Shown: positions 26,201 to 34,249 of the stretch, piece by piece | How the letters are laid out: each line of letters begins with the position of its first letter | Numbering within the stretch: position 1 is the stretch's first letter | Origin: Cyrtodaria siliqua | Taxonomy: Eukaryota; Mollusca; Bivalvia; Adapedonta; Hiatellidae | Direction of reading: 5' to 3' | Assembly (NCBI GenBank): GCA_037043455.1 | Contig: JAWPHD010006742.1 | Span: 62,001-126,000, forward strand | Length of the DNA stretch: 64,000 bases | Notes under the pieces: model-generated | Database searches by the model: none | Told to the model about the DNA's origin: nothing | The model's input: the letters and a program-made list of their open reading frames with translations, nothing else | Program-made: the position numbers and the translations under genes

Positions 26201-29200
26201 AGATAAATGCAAGTATTCTAAATGTGAAAATGGTGCGACGTGTTCCCATTTAAACAATGAAGATGGATACATATGCACGTAAGACAATATACTCAACAAA
26301 ACGTATAATGCATCCGATTGTCCTTCTATTTTCAATGTAAATATGCGGTATAGATGATATATGTTGCCAATATAAGTGTGTGCTGTTAAGCAAAATGAAT
26401 TCATCAAGAACAACTATAACGTTTCCATTTAGAAAATTTTAGAACCCAGTATTTCAATTGTCATTGCAAATCAGAAAATGAATGTAGGATTTACAATGAA
26501 TTCATTCTATTGAGTTTTCGTTAAAAAGGGCACTCAGTTCTGCAGATTTATGACAGTCAAATATTCTTTCACATCTATGCTTTACATCATTGATTGGTTT
26601 TCTTTAAATCAATAAACATACTGAAAATGAAAATACATGTTTTATCAGCCAATAATTCGGAGTGTTTACAAAATAACCAGTTGTTATAATAACACGTTTT
26701 AGTAAGGTACTGACATTAGCTTAGTGTTGTACAACGATAGTATAATGATTTACATATACTTACACAATTCTAGAGATGTTTTCTTCCAGGGGGATGTTTT
26801 CATATTAAAAATAATCCATGGGCGTATTTTGTAGATTTTGTTTTCTATTACATATAGGGTAGGGTAAGGCATATAGGGTAGGGTAAGGAAGGGATTTCCA
26901 GCGGGGTATGTGTTTAAGAAAATAATTTATAGGGGTTATTTTGTAGATTTTTCCAGGTGAAATGGTTTCATTTGGGGTGGGGGCGGGCGGATTACGAGAG
27001 TATATTGCGCATTAAAAAATTTCCGTATGGGTGGTGGGTACGAGTAATATCTGGAAAAGCGTTCATTTCTGGCAGTTCCTCAGGGTGTATGCAGCCGCTG
27101 CAGAGCTCTCTGCATTCCCCTTTGTGTAGAACATTGGCACACCTTTTAATCTGTACAAGTAAATACTAGTACCATTTTGTCAGTCAAACAAGAGTAGAAC
27201 AGTTAATTCCACTTTCCTTTATAATTAATTAAAAATAAAGCAACATCAGTTTTAAAACAGTTTAAAAATATATATAAGTCAGTTTCAAAAGGTTCCATTA
27301 TAGAAACACCTAGATCTAATCACAGATTCAATCTGAATAACACTATTTACAAATACAATCCTTATTTTGATCGCGTGAAACGGTAATTGACGGCGGTGGT
27401 AAAGTTTCAACAGTTTTTTTCGTGATAATCACAATTTGTGTTTTTAGATGCCCTGATGGTCTAAATGGGAAATACTGCGATCAGAGGGTGACGGAGGATG
27501 AAGTTATTGATAGTAAGTTGATAGAAATAATTACCCTATTATTTATTTGTTTTAATAGTTTATAAGGTTAAACTAAGTTAACATATGAGCAATTGAATTA
27601 TTTAATAAAATAAAGCTACATTTCAATGAAAATCAGTATTTACGATTTATAAGAGTTGACATACAACATAAACACAGAGAAAGAAACCAAGAGGCACAAT
27701 AGGGCACAATGTTTTCCATCTTTTCAAAGAATTTGTTTCATGTTTACCCTATAAGTCCATGCAAAACTATGAACTCTTGCATACAGGGCAACACATTAAC
27801 CCCGTGAAGACCATTTAACAAACTTGAGTGTATAAGAATGACAAGCAATTTATGATATCCTTTGATTTCAGAAATGGATTTATTTTAAAAGTTGTTCTCT
27901 ACCATTTCTACACAAGCCTATGTAAAACATGTGACTAAAGGGCCTGGGTAAACGTTTACCCCAATGTCAACAATCGAATAAACATTGTCGAGAAGTTGAG
28001 AACTATACTCTTATGTTACATGGGAATTTATAAATGATCAAAACAAAGTCATCCTTCTGTTTCAACTTTATTATCTGTTATTAGATAATATACAGCAAAT
28101 AAGGTTTCTAGTGCAATATATGAAATAATAAATCATGTATGGTTTCTTTTTTAATCACAATGTGTAAAGAAATAATAAGCTTACGTCAAATACTGGATCG
28201 CCTTCTCTATTACTTTCGCTGAATAGTATATGAGATGAATTAAATCGGCGGTAAACATTGTAAATAAAATATAATCGTGAATGTTTCATTTATACATCTT
28301 CAGTTCACAAACGTTCACATAACTGTAACGTAGTAGCGTAATATAGCATGTATCCAGTGTATGATTAACATGGGATAAACTACGTAACTATATCAAAATT
28401 GAAAAAAGAATGGTTTGCAATTTACACTGACGTTTGTTTATGCTGTGAGGCGGTCGTAAAAAGTCGCCCCGACCACAAATCAGTAGTGTTATTACTTACT
28501 GGTCCTTTGGGATCATCAAACCCAATCTTTGTGGCTTTAAAGTAGAATATCGCTTAAGCCGGTGCTAGGAGGCGTAAGAGGTGTTGCACTTTAAATTTAC
28601 CCCTCATGAACAGACTCAATAAAACCGAGTCTGCTTGTATCTCTTGTTTATGTTTGTTGCTTACAAGAGATCCACTCTTTAGTATTTTATTAAAGGTGAA
28701 ATACAGCGTGTCTTTTGAGCGTATATTCTGAAATATATGTATATAATATACAATCTGTTCAAATATTACACTTATTGGTTGTCCTGTTTTGTCACAGTAG
28801 CCAATTGTACCTCATAGCGCACACGCTCCGAGTTTTGCCCTTTTTGAAGACAGGTAAGTGTCACGAGACCTGTGACGTCATTGGTACTAATCGATTAGCA
28901 GCTCCGCATTAAGTCTGCATTGTCTATGTATGATTACGTTTTATGGTACGTGTTAAAAATACCGTGTGCTGTTGCTGGGTGCAAACGTGTGCATACAAAA
29001 GAACCATATAATAATATCAGTTTCTTTCGTGTTCTAAATCAGGTTCATGATTAAGACTCGAAGTGTAGGTGGACCGCTGCCGACGAAAATCGCCCGTCTC
29101 GTCAAAAAAGTGGGAATCTTCGAAAGACGCGCGAGTTGGTAGTAACTTTTTGAGTTGGATTCGTGGGAAGTCCATCCTTTGGTTTCTTTTTCTTTGAATT

Positions 29201-32200
29201 TGGAGAACAGACGGTCATGCCGATTAAAAAACACATACCAATATTTTATTAAGTTTATCAACAATGTAATCTGAAAAAAAATATTATTCAATTATAAGGT
29301 TGAGTAGTGTATATGTACCAAGATATGCGGTGTTGCTGGTGACGTACTGTCCGAATTTCGATAAAAACAGTTTAATTCCGACATTTTCATACACACTATA
29401 CTGTTTTTGCGTGCTTTCCCTGTGTAATAATGGCTTTTTTTGTTCCCAATGACGTCACTTCCGGTTATACAAGGAAGAGTTTTCCCCCCTAGATTTTTTT
29501 CGATCTTTAAGCAATGTCTGTTCGCCTTTTCGATTTTTATTTTCGATTTGTATCTTTAAAAACATATTTTCACTAAACATATATCAATATCATAGTAAAC
29601 ATCGTATTTATAATGATATTTAATAATTAAAAACATATCAACAGCGGATTTGTTGATTTAGGACAATGTTCATCTTTTAAGTATTGTATAATTATGTCGT
29701 TTACACACATGGTAATAAAATAAATAATAACACAAGAAAAGGAAATTGCACTATGTTATGTAAAACCGATAACATTGAACATTAAAACAACATAAACTAT
29801 TATATCAGTGTACATGTACTTATTTCAGATTCAAACCTGCAAACGATCTATATAGCATCAGGCAGCAGCGTGGGTGCTATTATCATTATATTGGTAGTTG
29901 TAATCGTATTGGTATGCAGGTATGCACATTTGTGTGTTTTCCATCAATGTGTTAAAAGTTAGAATTAATATACTCATTCCACAATTTGTGTACTTATGCA
30001 CACATTTTAGAAATAATGCAATAAGGCCTTTGATTTGTTTATGTTTTGAAATATAAAACTCATTGCTCTAGCATCTATATACATGCTTATACCTCAGACA
30101 TAGTGTACCTGATCATAAAACTGGTCCTTATTTATTTAATACTGACTATTTAGACAACTCTCTAAGTTTTCCATACCAAATTGTTTTCTCAAACAGCATT
30201 TAAACCGGACGTGTACATGCAATAGAAGCACATTATAATGAGTTTCTAATTCGATTGACATCCACAATTGTTGTAGGTCGCCTCTAATTCCTGTTAATGT
30301 TTGATTATAATTTATGATTTAAATAGATATTGTATTTGTTCTAACGATTTGCTCTTAAAACACTGTCGTGAATATTGTATTTTAAAGGTGGCGGGCCAAC
30401 AGTTTAAAGAACGCGAAAGAAGAGAAACTCTCACTACGTACCATGGACAATGGTTTCAACAATCTAAATGGCTCATTTTTGAACGCTCATTACCTTCAAA
30501 ACACAAGCTTTCAGGATAAAAGATCGAACGGATCGTTCAAAAGTGATGGGTGTGTAACGTATACTTACATTTCGAAATATGTATTATTAATATATAACAT
30601 TAACTATGCATACGTTATTGGTATATAGTAAAATGACATTGGAAAAGGTACACACGTTTTAACTAAACATGTTATCTCTTGTATACGAGAGTATCGAAAT
30701 TTATAAGAGAGTTAGAGAGATAAATCCGTCATCACCCTATTATTATAGAAAATATATCTCTATATGGCAGGATGACATTAAACATGAAACTGCCCAAAAA
30801 TGTACAACTATAAAGACCTATCTATTTGTCACAATGTCACCAATAATTATAATAAGACAAGCTGTCTAAGTAAGTAGAATATTACAAGTTGCACCCAGAA
30901 ATCTCTATGACACAATATCAAATATAGTATGTATTTGACACTATCAATAGGGAATAATCTAGTATTCCCATCATGCTCTTTTATGTTTTTGTTTATCTCC
31001 ATTATTATTGACAGGAGATGATAGAACTAGCTTCATTTAGTGCCGTAAGGATGGCACATTTGTGATCCATTAACATATTCACTTGCTACATTAAATAAGT
31101 TACAGTAATTATAAAAAACACACAACAATAAAAACATCGTTAATGCGTTAATGCATGTAGCAATGGTGAAGCATTACATTTGTAAAAGAAAACAACATAT
31201 CGCCAGACGATTTAATTCTCCATCGCGTCATCCCTAAATCTACATATTAGTAGTTTAAGGCACCTGATTATTCATAATTATTTTTGAATGCTTATTGGCG
31301 GTCACTTTCAGCCCTAATAGTATACCCCTGCAAGTGTGTGTACCGTCATATTTGCATTATGTTATGCCTTAAAGAATAATAATGTTCTGTTTCGTTTTTA
31401 GGAGGTTGTGGGTTAGGGAACCATCCCAAATCACAATTTAAATACGAGGGGAAATTGCAAAGTATTAATCAGGGTATACTTACTTAATCGAAGAAAAATC
31501 AAGGCAGATATATTATAAAACGTTAGAAACCTTTATTTATGTTCCAGCTATCGGGATAATAGTTGCACAGATTTCATGTGCTTAGTAGGTATAAAACATA
31601 ACTAAAATTGACAAGGTATTTAATTTGAACAAATGGAAGCGAAATATACTTTTTCAGGAGGTGCGAAGTGCATATTACAACGTTTGCGGATCTCTAGTTG
31701 TTTCGTTGGTGGAAAATAATGTCGTGTATGATGCCTGTTTTTACCTAACAATTAAAAGATGGGTTATTTCCATTAATGATGGACGAACGAATACTTTGAA
31801 TAGCCTCGACCAGCTCGACAGCTTCGGCTGACACAGCAGTAAGAGATATCACTGCTGTCCGCGCTAAACAGCCATTAAAATAAGACGCCAGATATACTGT
31901 GAAGGAAACAGTAATTACATTTGGCATTAATTCGTTGGGTGTCTTTTATATATTAAACGAAGTATTAAAGCTCAAGAAAGTATCCCCATAGTTTAACTCC
32001 TCAACAAGAAGGAATCGCGTCGAAAAAGCTAGTTTACTCGCAAAGTAAAACAAAACTAAGAGTAAACATCTGTGCGAAGTCGTAACATGTCAGATGAGAT
32101 GAATTATGAAGTTTCCCATCGGACATGCTTCTACCAGAGAGCGAACCCATGCGGGGCAGAGGTCTTTAGCTCTAAAGCACAACGCTTTATTCACTAACTA

Positions 32201-33984
32201 CCGAGGTCGCCTATTATACGGGTGGATTTTCAATTTTTCAAATACAGGTTCTGCAGTAGCATCTCTGTGTATCGAAAAATGATGTTAAAAAGTGTTACTT
32301 TTCAGATTTGCGAGACGTCACTCCCATCCGTTTATTATACCACGTCCAAAACAAAAAGGCGGCCGTGTTTCAGAAACATATTATGAACCACCAAGATCTC
32401 CTAAACCTGATTATGGCCGTCCCGAATCACCAAAAGCGGATTACATACATGAAGCCAGAAACCGACCAACCACGTCGCAAAAACCGGAGTACTTACGGGA
32501 CGGGTTTGAAAAAGTACGTAGCCCAGATGAAGTAGAATGGCAACATTTAATTATTTAATTTTTGTTTTAATAATGTTCATAACATTTCAAAGATTACGTT
32601 ATTTTTAAATTAAAACGTTCAATATAAATTATCAATAAGAAACAACAAGCAACCGTTTATCGATAAAACTTATGTCACCAACAAGAAACACTTAAAGATT
32701 CAAATTGCATTCTCACATATTAACATCTACCTAAACAAAGGTAAAAGGTCCCGTTCGCTATTTAACATTTTCACTGAATTTGTTGAGTCCGAAATTTCAA
32801 CAATGATGAGTTAAACGAATTCTCAACCACTGCGTTTAGCCCCAGTTTCAATGACACTGTTTACCAACCTTTATACATCGGCAAACAGTAGCAGGTATAT
32901 ACATATGACAACCATTAAACAACATATTGCCTGTGTTTGAAGTACATTGGCCTGTAAAAATAACCTGGCCGGAATATTTTTATTTCACTGTCCCGTTTTA
33001 CTGATATGAAAATTGTTTTGCCACCGACCGTCTCAAGATGGTAGCACTTTTGTCAACCCTTTTATGGTTATAATGTAATATCTTGCGTTTTATTCATCTT
33101 TGTCATTGTTGGTTGTATCTTACGTAATGTTGGTTTACTGTGGTCCTTGAATGCTATATTTTCTGTTCGACTTTGTATAATATTATCTACTTTATTGATT
33201 TGAATGTGTGCTTTGGATGGCTTCGTGCTGCAAATTCGACACTTTCTGTTCGACTTTGCATCCTGTTTCAAATACAGTGAAGTAGACTGTATAGTATTAT
33301 TATTCTTATTGACATGTGTCGTACATATACACGATTTATCTGCTTAGAAGTAGATGTGTTATGATGAACATTTATTGTCATCAATAACTCGAGGTGTGAA
33401 CATGAAACAAGTATAACTAATATATAAATAACGAACACGATAAAATAGTTCCGCGTTGACCCTTTGAATTATATTTAAAACCCACATGTATAGATGAGTA
33501 TTACACCGGATAGCAGTAGTAACAGCACTCTTTTGATGTAGCTTATTTACTTAGTATAATTTGTTCGATCAAAGGATATCGTGATTGTAGTTTATCCTCT
33601 TATAACACATTATCTTTGTACAGCAATAATTTTACTGAAGTTTTGCGTTATTCTGTTTATAATAATTGTACTTCGACAAACACTTTTTGTGTTTGTGACG
33701 TCATATGCCTTTATTATTTGTTAACTTTGCCATTCATGTTTGTCCTTTTGCGTGTTTTAGGGTTTACTGTGTTCTGTGAAAGCTGCATTTCCTGTTCGAC
33801 TTTTATGCTTATTTTTTATAACATATATCGCTTCTGTGTCATTTTGTTTCAGGGAAAGGGTGGCAGTCTGAACGGCGGAATCACACGTCCGAGATCATAT
33901 GATGCACAACCGTATGACGACATCAGTAATCGCTTTGACAATTACACATACAGTCAGCCGAATAGAAGATCGTACGCATTTTGA
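11180..33984 (+). CDS. SEA-EGF type I membrane protein (partial, 13 exons)
   Basis: Joining 11180-11268, 13336-13415, 13788-13942, 15075-15218, 17818-17958, 21960-22109, 24576-24722, 26203-26278, 27448-27512, 29829-29919, 30388-30549, 32306-32513 and 33853-33984 gives 546 residues without a stop. Every intron has a GT donor, an AG acceptor and matching phase. Domain order: SEA (about 2-108), EGF-like (110-156), three cbEGF-like domains (157-303), a split EGF (303-338), transmembrane helix (about 362-379) and cytoplasmic tail (380-546). This is the architecture of SEA/EGF membrane mucins and related surface receptors. The ligand is unknown. A signal-peptide exon must lie upstream, ending in phase 1, but I could not find it. 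Exact orthology is not claimed. Confidence 0.85.
11653..11873 (+). repeat. Intron-end duplication, copy 1
   Basis: The sequence from TTTTGTGTCACTAAAC to the T-rich stretch matches 13102-13333, which leads directly into the second SEA exon. The Pearl-like element sits at the right end of this copy. The expected CCAGATAAG end reappears after it at 13089-13097. Confidence 0.75.
11874..13085 (+). mobile_element. Pearl-like element with internal tandem array
   Basis: It opens with an inverted repeat (ATGCCCC...GGGGCAT, 11875-11901), then TCYG microsatellite (about 11917-11950), then seven tandem monomers marked by TTGGCACAAGT at 12010, 12173, 12343, 12506, 12669 (variant), 12808 and 12955. Monomers are 163-170 bases at first and 139-147 at the end. 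This architecture of TCTG tract plus roughly 160-bp monomers is known for Pearl-type elements and related satellites of bivalves. No transposase is encoded. It interrupts the polypyrimidine tract of a duplicated intron end. Confidence 0.65.
13336..13415 (+). CDS. Exon: SEA domain part 2
   Basis: Acceptor TTTTTTCCAG; starts in phase 0 and leaves in phase 2 (donor AAAAG|GTAAAT). It reads KIYRKTFPDVRVEIISVSII, typical of the middle of a SEA domain (x-Tyr-x-x-x-Phe-x-x-Val-x-Val). A copy of its acceptor lies 244 bases upstream. Confidence 0.75.
13788..13942 (+). CDS. Exon: SEA domain part 3
   Basis: Acceptor ATTTCAG, donor C|GTAATA; phase 2 in and phase 1 out. It reads DVERSLSKELKVNFVLHFDL, then a helix and PNISR. 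The strand KVNFVLHF fits the SEA strand after the autocleavage turn. The classical G-S-V-V-V cleavage sequence is absent, so self-cleavage is not predicted. Confidence 0.75.
13943..15074. other. Intron, no further gene seen
   Basis: AT-rich intron of the SEA-EGF gene ending with a (TA)n microsatellite at about 15031-15050. I see no further exon or recognisable element. Confidence 0.5.
15075..15218 (+). CDS. Exon: EGF-like domain 1
   Basis: Phase 1 to phase 1, the usual EGF module exon. Six cysteines are in order (DLCAI, NHC, TTC, IVC, EC, YFC). It lacks the D-x-D-E start, so calcium binding is less likely than in the next domains. Donor CATG|GTATTT. Confidence 0.85.
15885..16200 (-). repeat. 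RT-element 3'-tail-like dispersed repeat (reverse)
   Basis: AAAGTCGCACAGGAAATGCA followed by CATCCAAGGACCACAGCCAA is the reverse complement of the block found on the plus strand at 25235-25380, 33683-33835 and 38690-38870. Parts of the family resemble the 3' region of the element at 54398-55840. Confidence 0.6.
17225..17665 (+). pseudogene. Mariner-like transposase relic
   Basis: After a frameshift near 17385 the frame reads PAHKFKVIKHIPCGRINVLQ and ends NCIHRLKF. This follows the C-terminal half of mariner transposases (DNA-x-x-H, then V-L-x-H-P and P-x-D-F). The catalytic DNA motif is visible at 17382, but the last catalytic Asp is replaced (HPVTF). The element is dead and lies in an intron. 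Confidence 0.6.
17818..17958 (+). CDS. Exon: cbEGF domain 2
   Basis: Phase 1 to 1. It starts DIDEC, has six cysteines, and between cysteines 3 and 4 reads CVDEIGNWSC. That is the D-x4-aromatic spacing of calcium-binding EGF domains. Donor A|GTAAGT is consensus. Confidence 0.9.
18230..18500 (+). repeat. Dispersed repeat, partner of 38925-39165
   Basis: It shares with the reverse complement of 38925-39165 the blocks TATTTATCAATTATCTGGCA, ACTTAGTAGC and TTTCTCTCCG. No coding potential is seen. Confidence 0.6.
18520..18985 (+). repeat. Dispersed repeat interrupted by a solo LTR-like element
   Basis: The flanks match 25770-26010 (GGATATTTCGACA, AAGCCGAAATTAAGGTTT, GAGAAGGGGTTGGATG). The copy at 25.9 kb lacks the 185-bp insertion at 18703-18887. 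Confidence 0.7.
18703..18887 (+). mobile_element. Solo LTR-like element with poly(A)-signal hairpin
   Basis: About 185 bp starting GGTCCTTTGGGACC. It carries GGTGCTAGGGGGCGTGAG and the stem-loop AGACTCAATAAACCCGAGTC, in which AATAAA lies in the loop, followed by TGTTTGTTGCT. That is the order of a poly(A) signal and a GT-rich downstream element. The empty site at 25.9 kb shows it is an insertion. It is related to the terminal repeats at 181-926 and 56125-56920. Confidence 0.6.
18990..19150 (+). repeat. Dispersed repeat (GGAGGTAATTTAGG family)
   Basis: Matches 41960-42290 in the same orientation and 37300-37620 in reverse. Shared blocks include GGAGGTAATTTAGG and TTGGTCAAAC-like runs. Confidence 0.65.
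19150..19300 (-). mobile_element. Solo LTR-like hairpin element (reverse)
   Basis: Reverse copy of the element at 18703-18887, with AGACTCTGTTTTATTGAGTC as the inverted hairpin. The flanking TAGTCGGGGCAATTTTTTAC (19322-) is shared in reverse with 28437-28500, upstream of the next copy. A further fragment lies at 19385-19470. Confidence 0.6.
19560..20160 (+). repeat. Two tandem copies of a repeat of about 300 bp
   Basis: AAGAGGCCCAACAGAGAGGG opens the block. The two units, about 19610-19890 and 19905-20160, share GAGCCAAAATACG-like, CACATCCTTA, ACATGAACTTG and GTTGTACCCCTGTAGA blocks. The GAGGCCC...GGGCCT start is a repeat I associate with molluscan genomes. No gene is seen. Confidence 0.6.
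20160..20990 (+). pseudogene. LINE endonuclease relic
   Basis: The frame reads TLAVMYGPNEDKPHLFHNF, then GGDWNVSLNYDMD. After several stops it continues RLDYFLV-like and KSDHSTISVYF near 20600. G-D-W-N and S-D-H are the central and C-terminal motifs of apurinic-like endonucleases in L1-like retrotransposons. Numerous stops and frameshifts show decay. The reverse transcriptase part is absent. Confidence 0.65.
21030..21240 (+). repeat. Dispersed repeat with GACGGACG microsatellite
   Basis: CAAGGGCCATAATGCCGGTG begins a degenerate block that ends in ACGGACGGACGACGGACGGA (about 21175-21200). It directly follows the LINE relic and may be its 3' end. Confidence 0.5.
21960..22109 (+). CDS. Exon: cbEGF domain 3
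   Basis: Phase 1 to 1. It starts N-KDEC, with CNDTIGNWTC between cysteines 3 and 4 and CLCGEGYHL after. Six cysteines are present; the first loop is longer (ISWNTSITPSC) and carries an N-x-S sequon. Confidence 0.9.
22590..22745 (+). repeat. Dispersed family copy (GGTTTACRTCCC core)
   Basis: GATTCCTATGGTTCTTAGCG, then ACACGGGACCCCCCGGTTTA, match the insertion at 47085-47325 and the copy at 57515-57690. Confidence 0.65.
23251..23330 (-). repeat. tRNA-Asp-like sequence (SINE head or pseudogene)
   Basis: On the minus strand an A-box-like TAGCCCAGTGGTAAAAC precedes a perfect anticodon arm GGATTGTCAATCC (5-bp stem, anticodon GTC) and GGTTACGAGTTC as a degraded B box. The acceptor stem is not clear, so I do not call a functional tRNA. 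Confidence 0.5.
23425..23760 (-). repeat. RT-element 3'-tail-like dispersed repeat (reverse)
   Basis: It starts AAAGTCGAACAGGAAATATA and CATTCAAGGACCACAGTCAA, as at 15885. It extends through TTGGAACGGTC, which is also found near 54540. It is therefore probably a 5'-truncated copy of the same broad RT-element family. Confidence 0.6.
24313..24390 (+). repeat. tRNA-like sequence
   Basis: GGCGTG and CACGCC at the two ends pair as an acceptor stem. Between them are ATGTAGTGATAAGC (A-box-like) and GGTTCAATTCC (B-box-like). The T stem has mismatches and the anticodon arm is only three base pairs, so a SINE or tRNA pseudogene is more likely than a tRNA. Confidence 0.45.
24576..24722 (+). CDS. Exon: cbEGF domain 4
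   Basis: Phase 1 to 1. It starts D-YNEC, with six cysteines, CQNFDGNWNC between 3 and 4, and CTCEIGYEPEES. The Asn/Asp pattern fits calcium binding. Donor G|GTAAAG. Confidence 0.9.
25000..25380 (+). repeat. RT-element 3'-tail-like dispersed repeat
   Basis: It shares TAGAACCTGGTTTAAACC and GGTAGCCCTA with 38690-38870, and TTTTGCGTGTTGTTGTGTTT plus the CATGTTCGACTTTTAT block with the other family members. An open frame at 24995-25216 has no recognisable domain. Confidence 0.6.
25770..26010 (+). repeat. Dispersed repeat; paralogous empty site
   Basis: Intact relative of 18520-18985 without the 185-bp hairpin element. It reads continuously AAGGTTTTATTTCATGCCCT. Confidence 0.7.
26203..26278 (+). 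CDS. Exon: EGF domain 5, first half
   Basis: Enters in phase 1 and leaves in phase 2 (AC|GTAAGA). It reads DKCKYSKCENGATCSHL and ends GYICT, giving cysteines 1-4 of an EGF domain completed by the next exon. Confidence 0.85.
26858..26900 (+). repeat. Short tandem repeat ATATAGGGTAGGGTAAGG
   Basis: Two near-perfect copies of CATATAGGGTAGGGTAAGG in an intron. Confidence 0.8.
27448..27512 (+). CDS. Exon: EGF domain 5, second half
   Basis: Phase 2 in and phase 1 out (A|GTAAGT). It reads CPDGLNGKYCDQRVTEDEV. This supplies cysteines 5 and 6, with the G-x-x-G-x-x-C end of a Notch/Delta-type EGF, followed by an acidic linker to the membrane. Confidence 0.85.
28437..28690 (+). mobile_element. LTR-like hairpin element with upstream extension
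   Basis: The LTR-like part starts CTGGTCCTTTGGGATC and has AGACTCAATAAAACCGAGTC, the AATAAA-loop hairpin, followed by TTATGTTTGTTGCT. The 60 bases before it (AAAAAGTCGCCCCGACCACA) also flank the reverse copy at 19150-19365. This element may therefore keep part of an internal region rather than being a bare LTR. Confidence 0.6.
28955..29210 (+). pseudogene. THAP-type zinc-finger relic
   Basis: The frame gives KIPCAVAGCKRVHTKEPYNN, then ISFFRVLNQ and a stop. C-x4-C with a following S-F-F/H-R pattern is the start of THAP DNA-binding domains. A later FVGSPS-like stretch near 29150 resembles the conserved F-x-x-G-x-P-S, but lies beyond stops and frameshifts. THAP domains occur in host regulators and in P-element-type transposases; I cannot tell which this came from. 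Confidence 0.45.
29829..29919 (+). CDS. Exon: transmembrane helix
   Basis: Phase 1 in and phase 2 out (AG|GTATGC). A short juxtamembrane stretch (NLQTIYIASGSS) leads into VGAIIIILVVVIVLVC, about 18 apolar residues. The basic R-W-R that follows in the next exon is a stop-transfer signal, so the topology is type I. Confidence 0.9.
30388..30549 (+). CDS. Exon: cytoplasmic tail part 1
   Basis: Phase 2 to 2. It begins WRANSLKNAKEEKLSLR and is rich in Asn and Ser, with NGSF occurring twice. No catalytic domain is seen. The donor could be GG|GTGTGT (chosen because it fits the next exon) or two bases later. Confidence 0.75.
30550..32110. other. Intron, nothing recognised
   Basis: AT-rich intron between the two cytoplasmic-tail exons. 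No repeat family or open frame with a recognisable domain was seen. Confidence 0.5.
32111..32215 (-). repeat. tRNA-derived SINE-like sequence (reverse)
   Basis: The minus strand reads GGCGACCTCGGTAGTTAGTG (A-box region), CTTTAGAGCTAAAG (anticodon-arm-like) and GGGTTCGCTCTC (B-box). It lies 90 bases before the second tail exon, on the opposite strand. Confidence 0.5.
32306..32513 (+). CDS. Exon: cytoplasmic tail part 2, Pro/Tyr-rich
   Basis: Phase 2 in and phase 0 out (AAA|GTACGT). Tyrosines sit in repeated acidic/proline contexts: YYEPPRSPKPDYGRPESPK, then ADYIHEA and KPEYLRDGF. SPK-x-DY appears twice. These are plausible phosphotyrosine or proline-recognition sites, which is inference. Confidence 0.8.
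33020..33835 (+). repeat. Two RT-element 3'-tail-like repeats (33020-33260, 33683-33835)
   Basis: Both carry the TTTACTGTG...TTGAATGCT or GAAAGCTGC...TGTTCGACTTT signature of the family at 25000 and 38690. The second reaches within about 20 bases of the terminal exon's acceptor. Confidence 0.6.
33853..33984 (+). CDS. Terminal exon: cytoplasmic tail end and stop
   Basis: Acceptor TTTGTTTCAG, phase 0. It reads GKGGSLNGGITRPRSYDAQ, then PYDDISNRFDNYTYSQ, and ends RRSYAF with TGA at 33982-33984. The intron end just upstream (33683-33835) is a dispersed-repeat copy. The first canonical AATAAA I see downstream is at 35377-35382, so the 3' UTR may be about 1.4 kb. Confidence 0.85.
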   Translation, partial: GKGGSLNGGITRPRSYDAQPYDDISNRFDNYTYSQPNRRSYAF

Positions 33985-34249
33985 TAAGAATTGTTGAACA
34001 AAAATGTTGTATTTGAATGAAGAAATGTATCAAACACGACACGCACTCGTAAATGTCATAAAACATGTTGATGCCAATGACTAAGTTTTTTAGAATCGTA
34101 ATTACTTTACGTGTTTTACTGATATCAACTATGCGGGAATATCAGAAGCTGGGAGAGCTGGACCCCTCCGTCTAAATTTAAGTACTTAAGAAATAATAGA
34201 ACTGAAAAGGGGATCCCTTGGAAGCAACAAACACAAACAACCGAGCATA

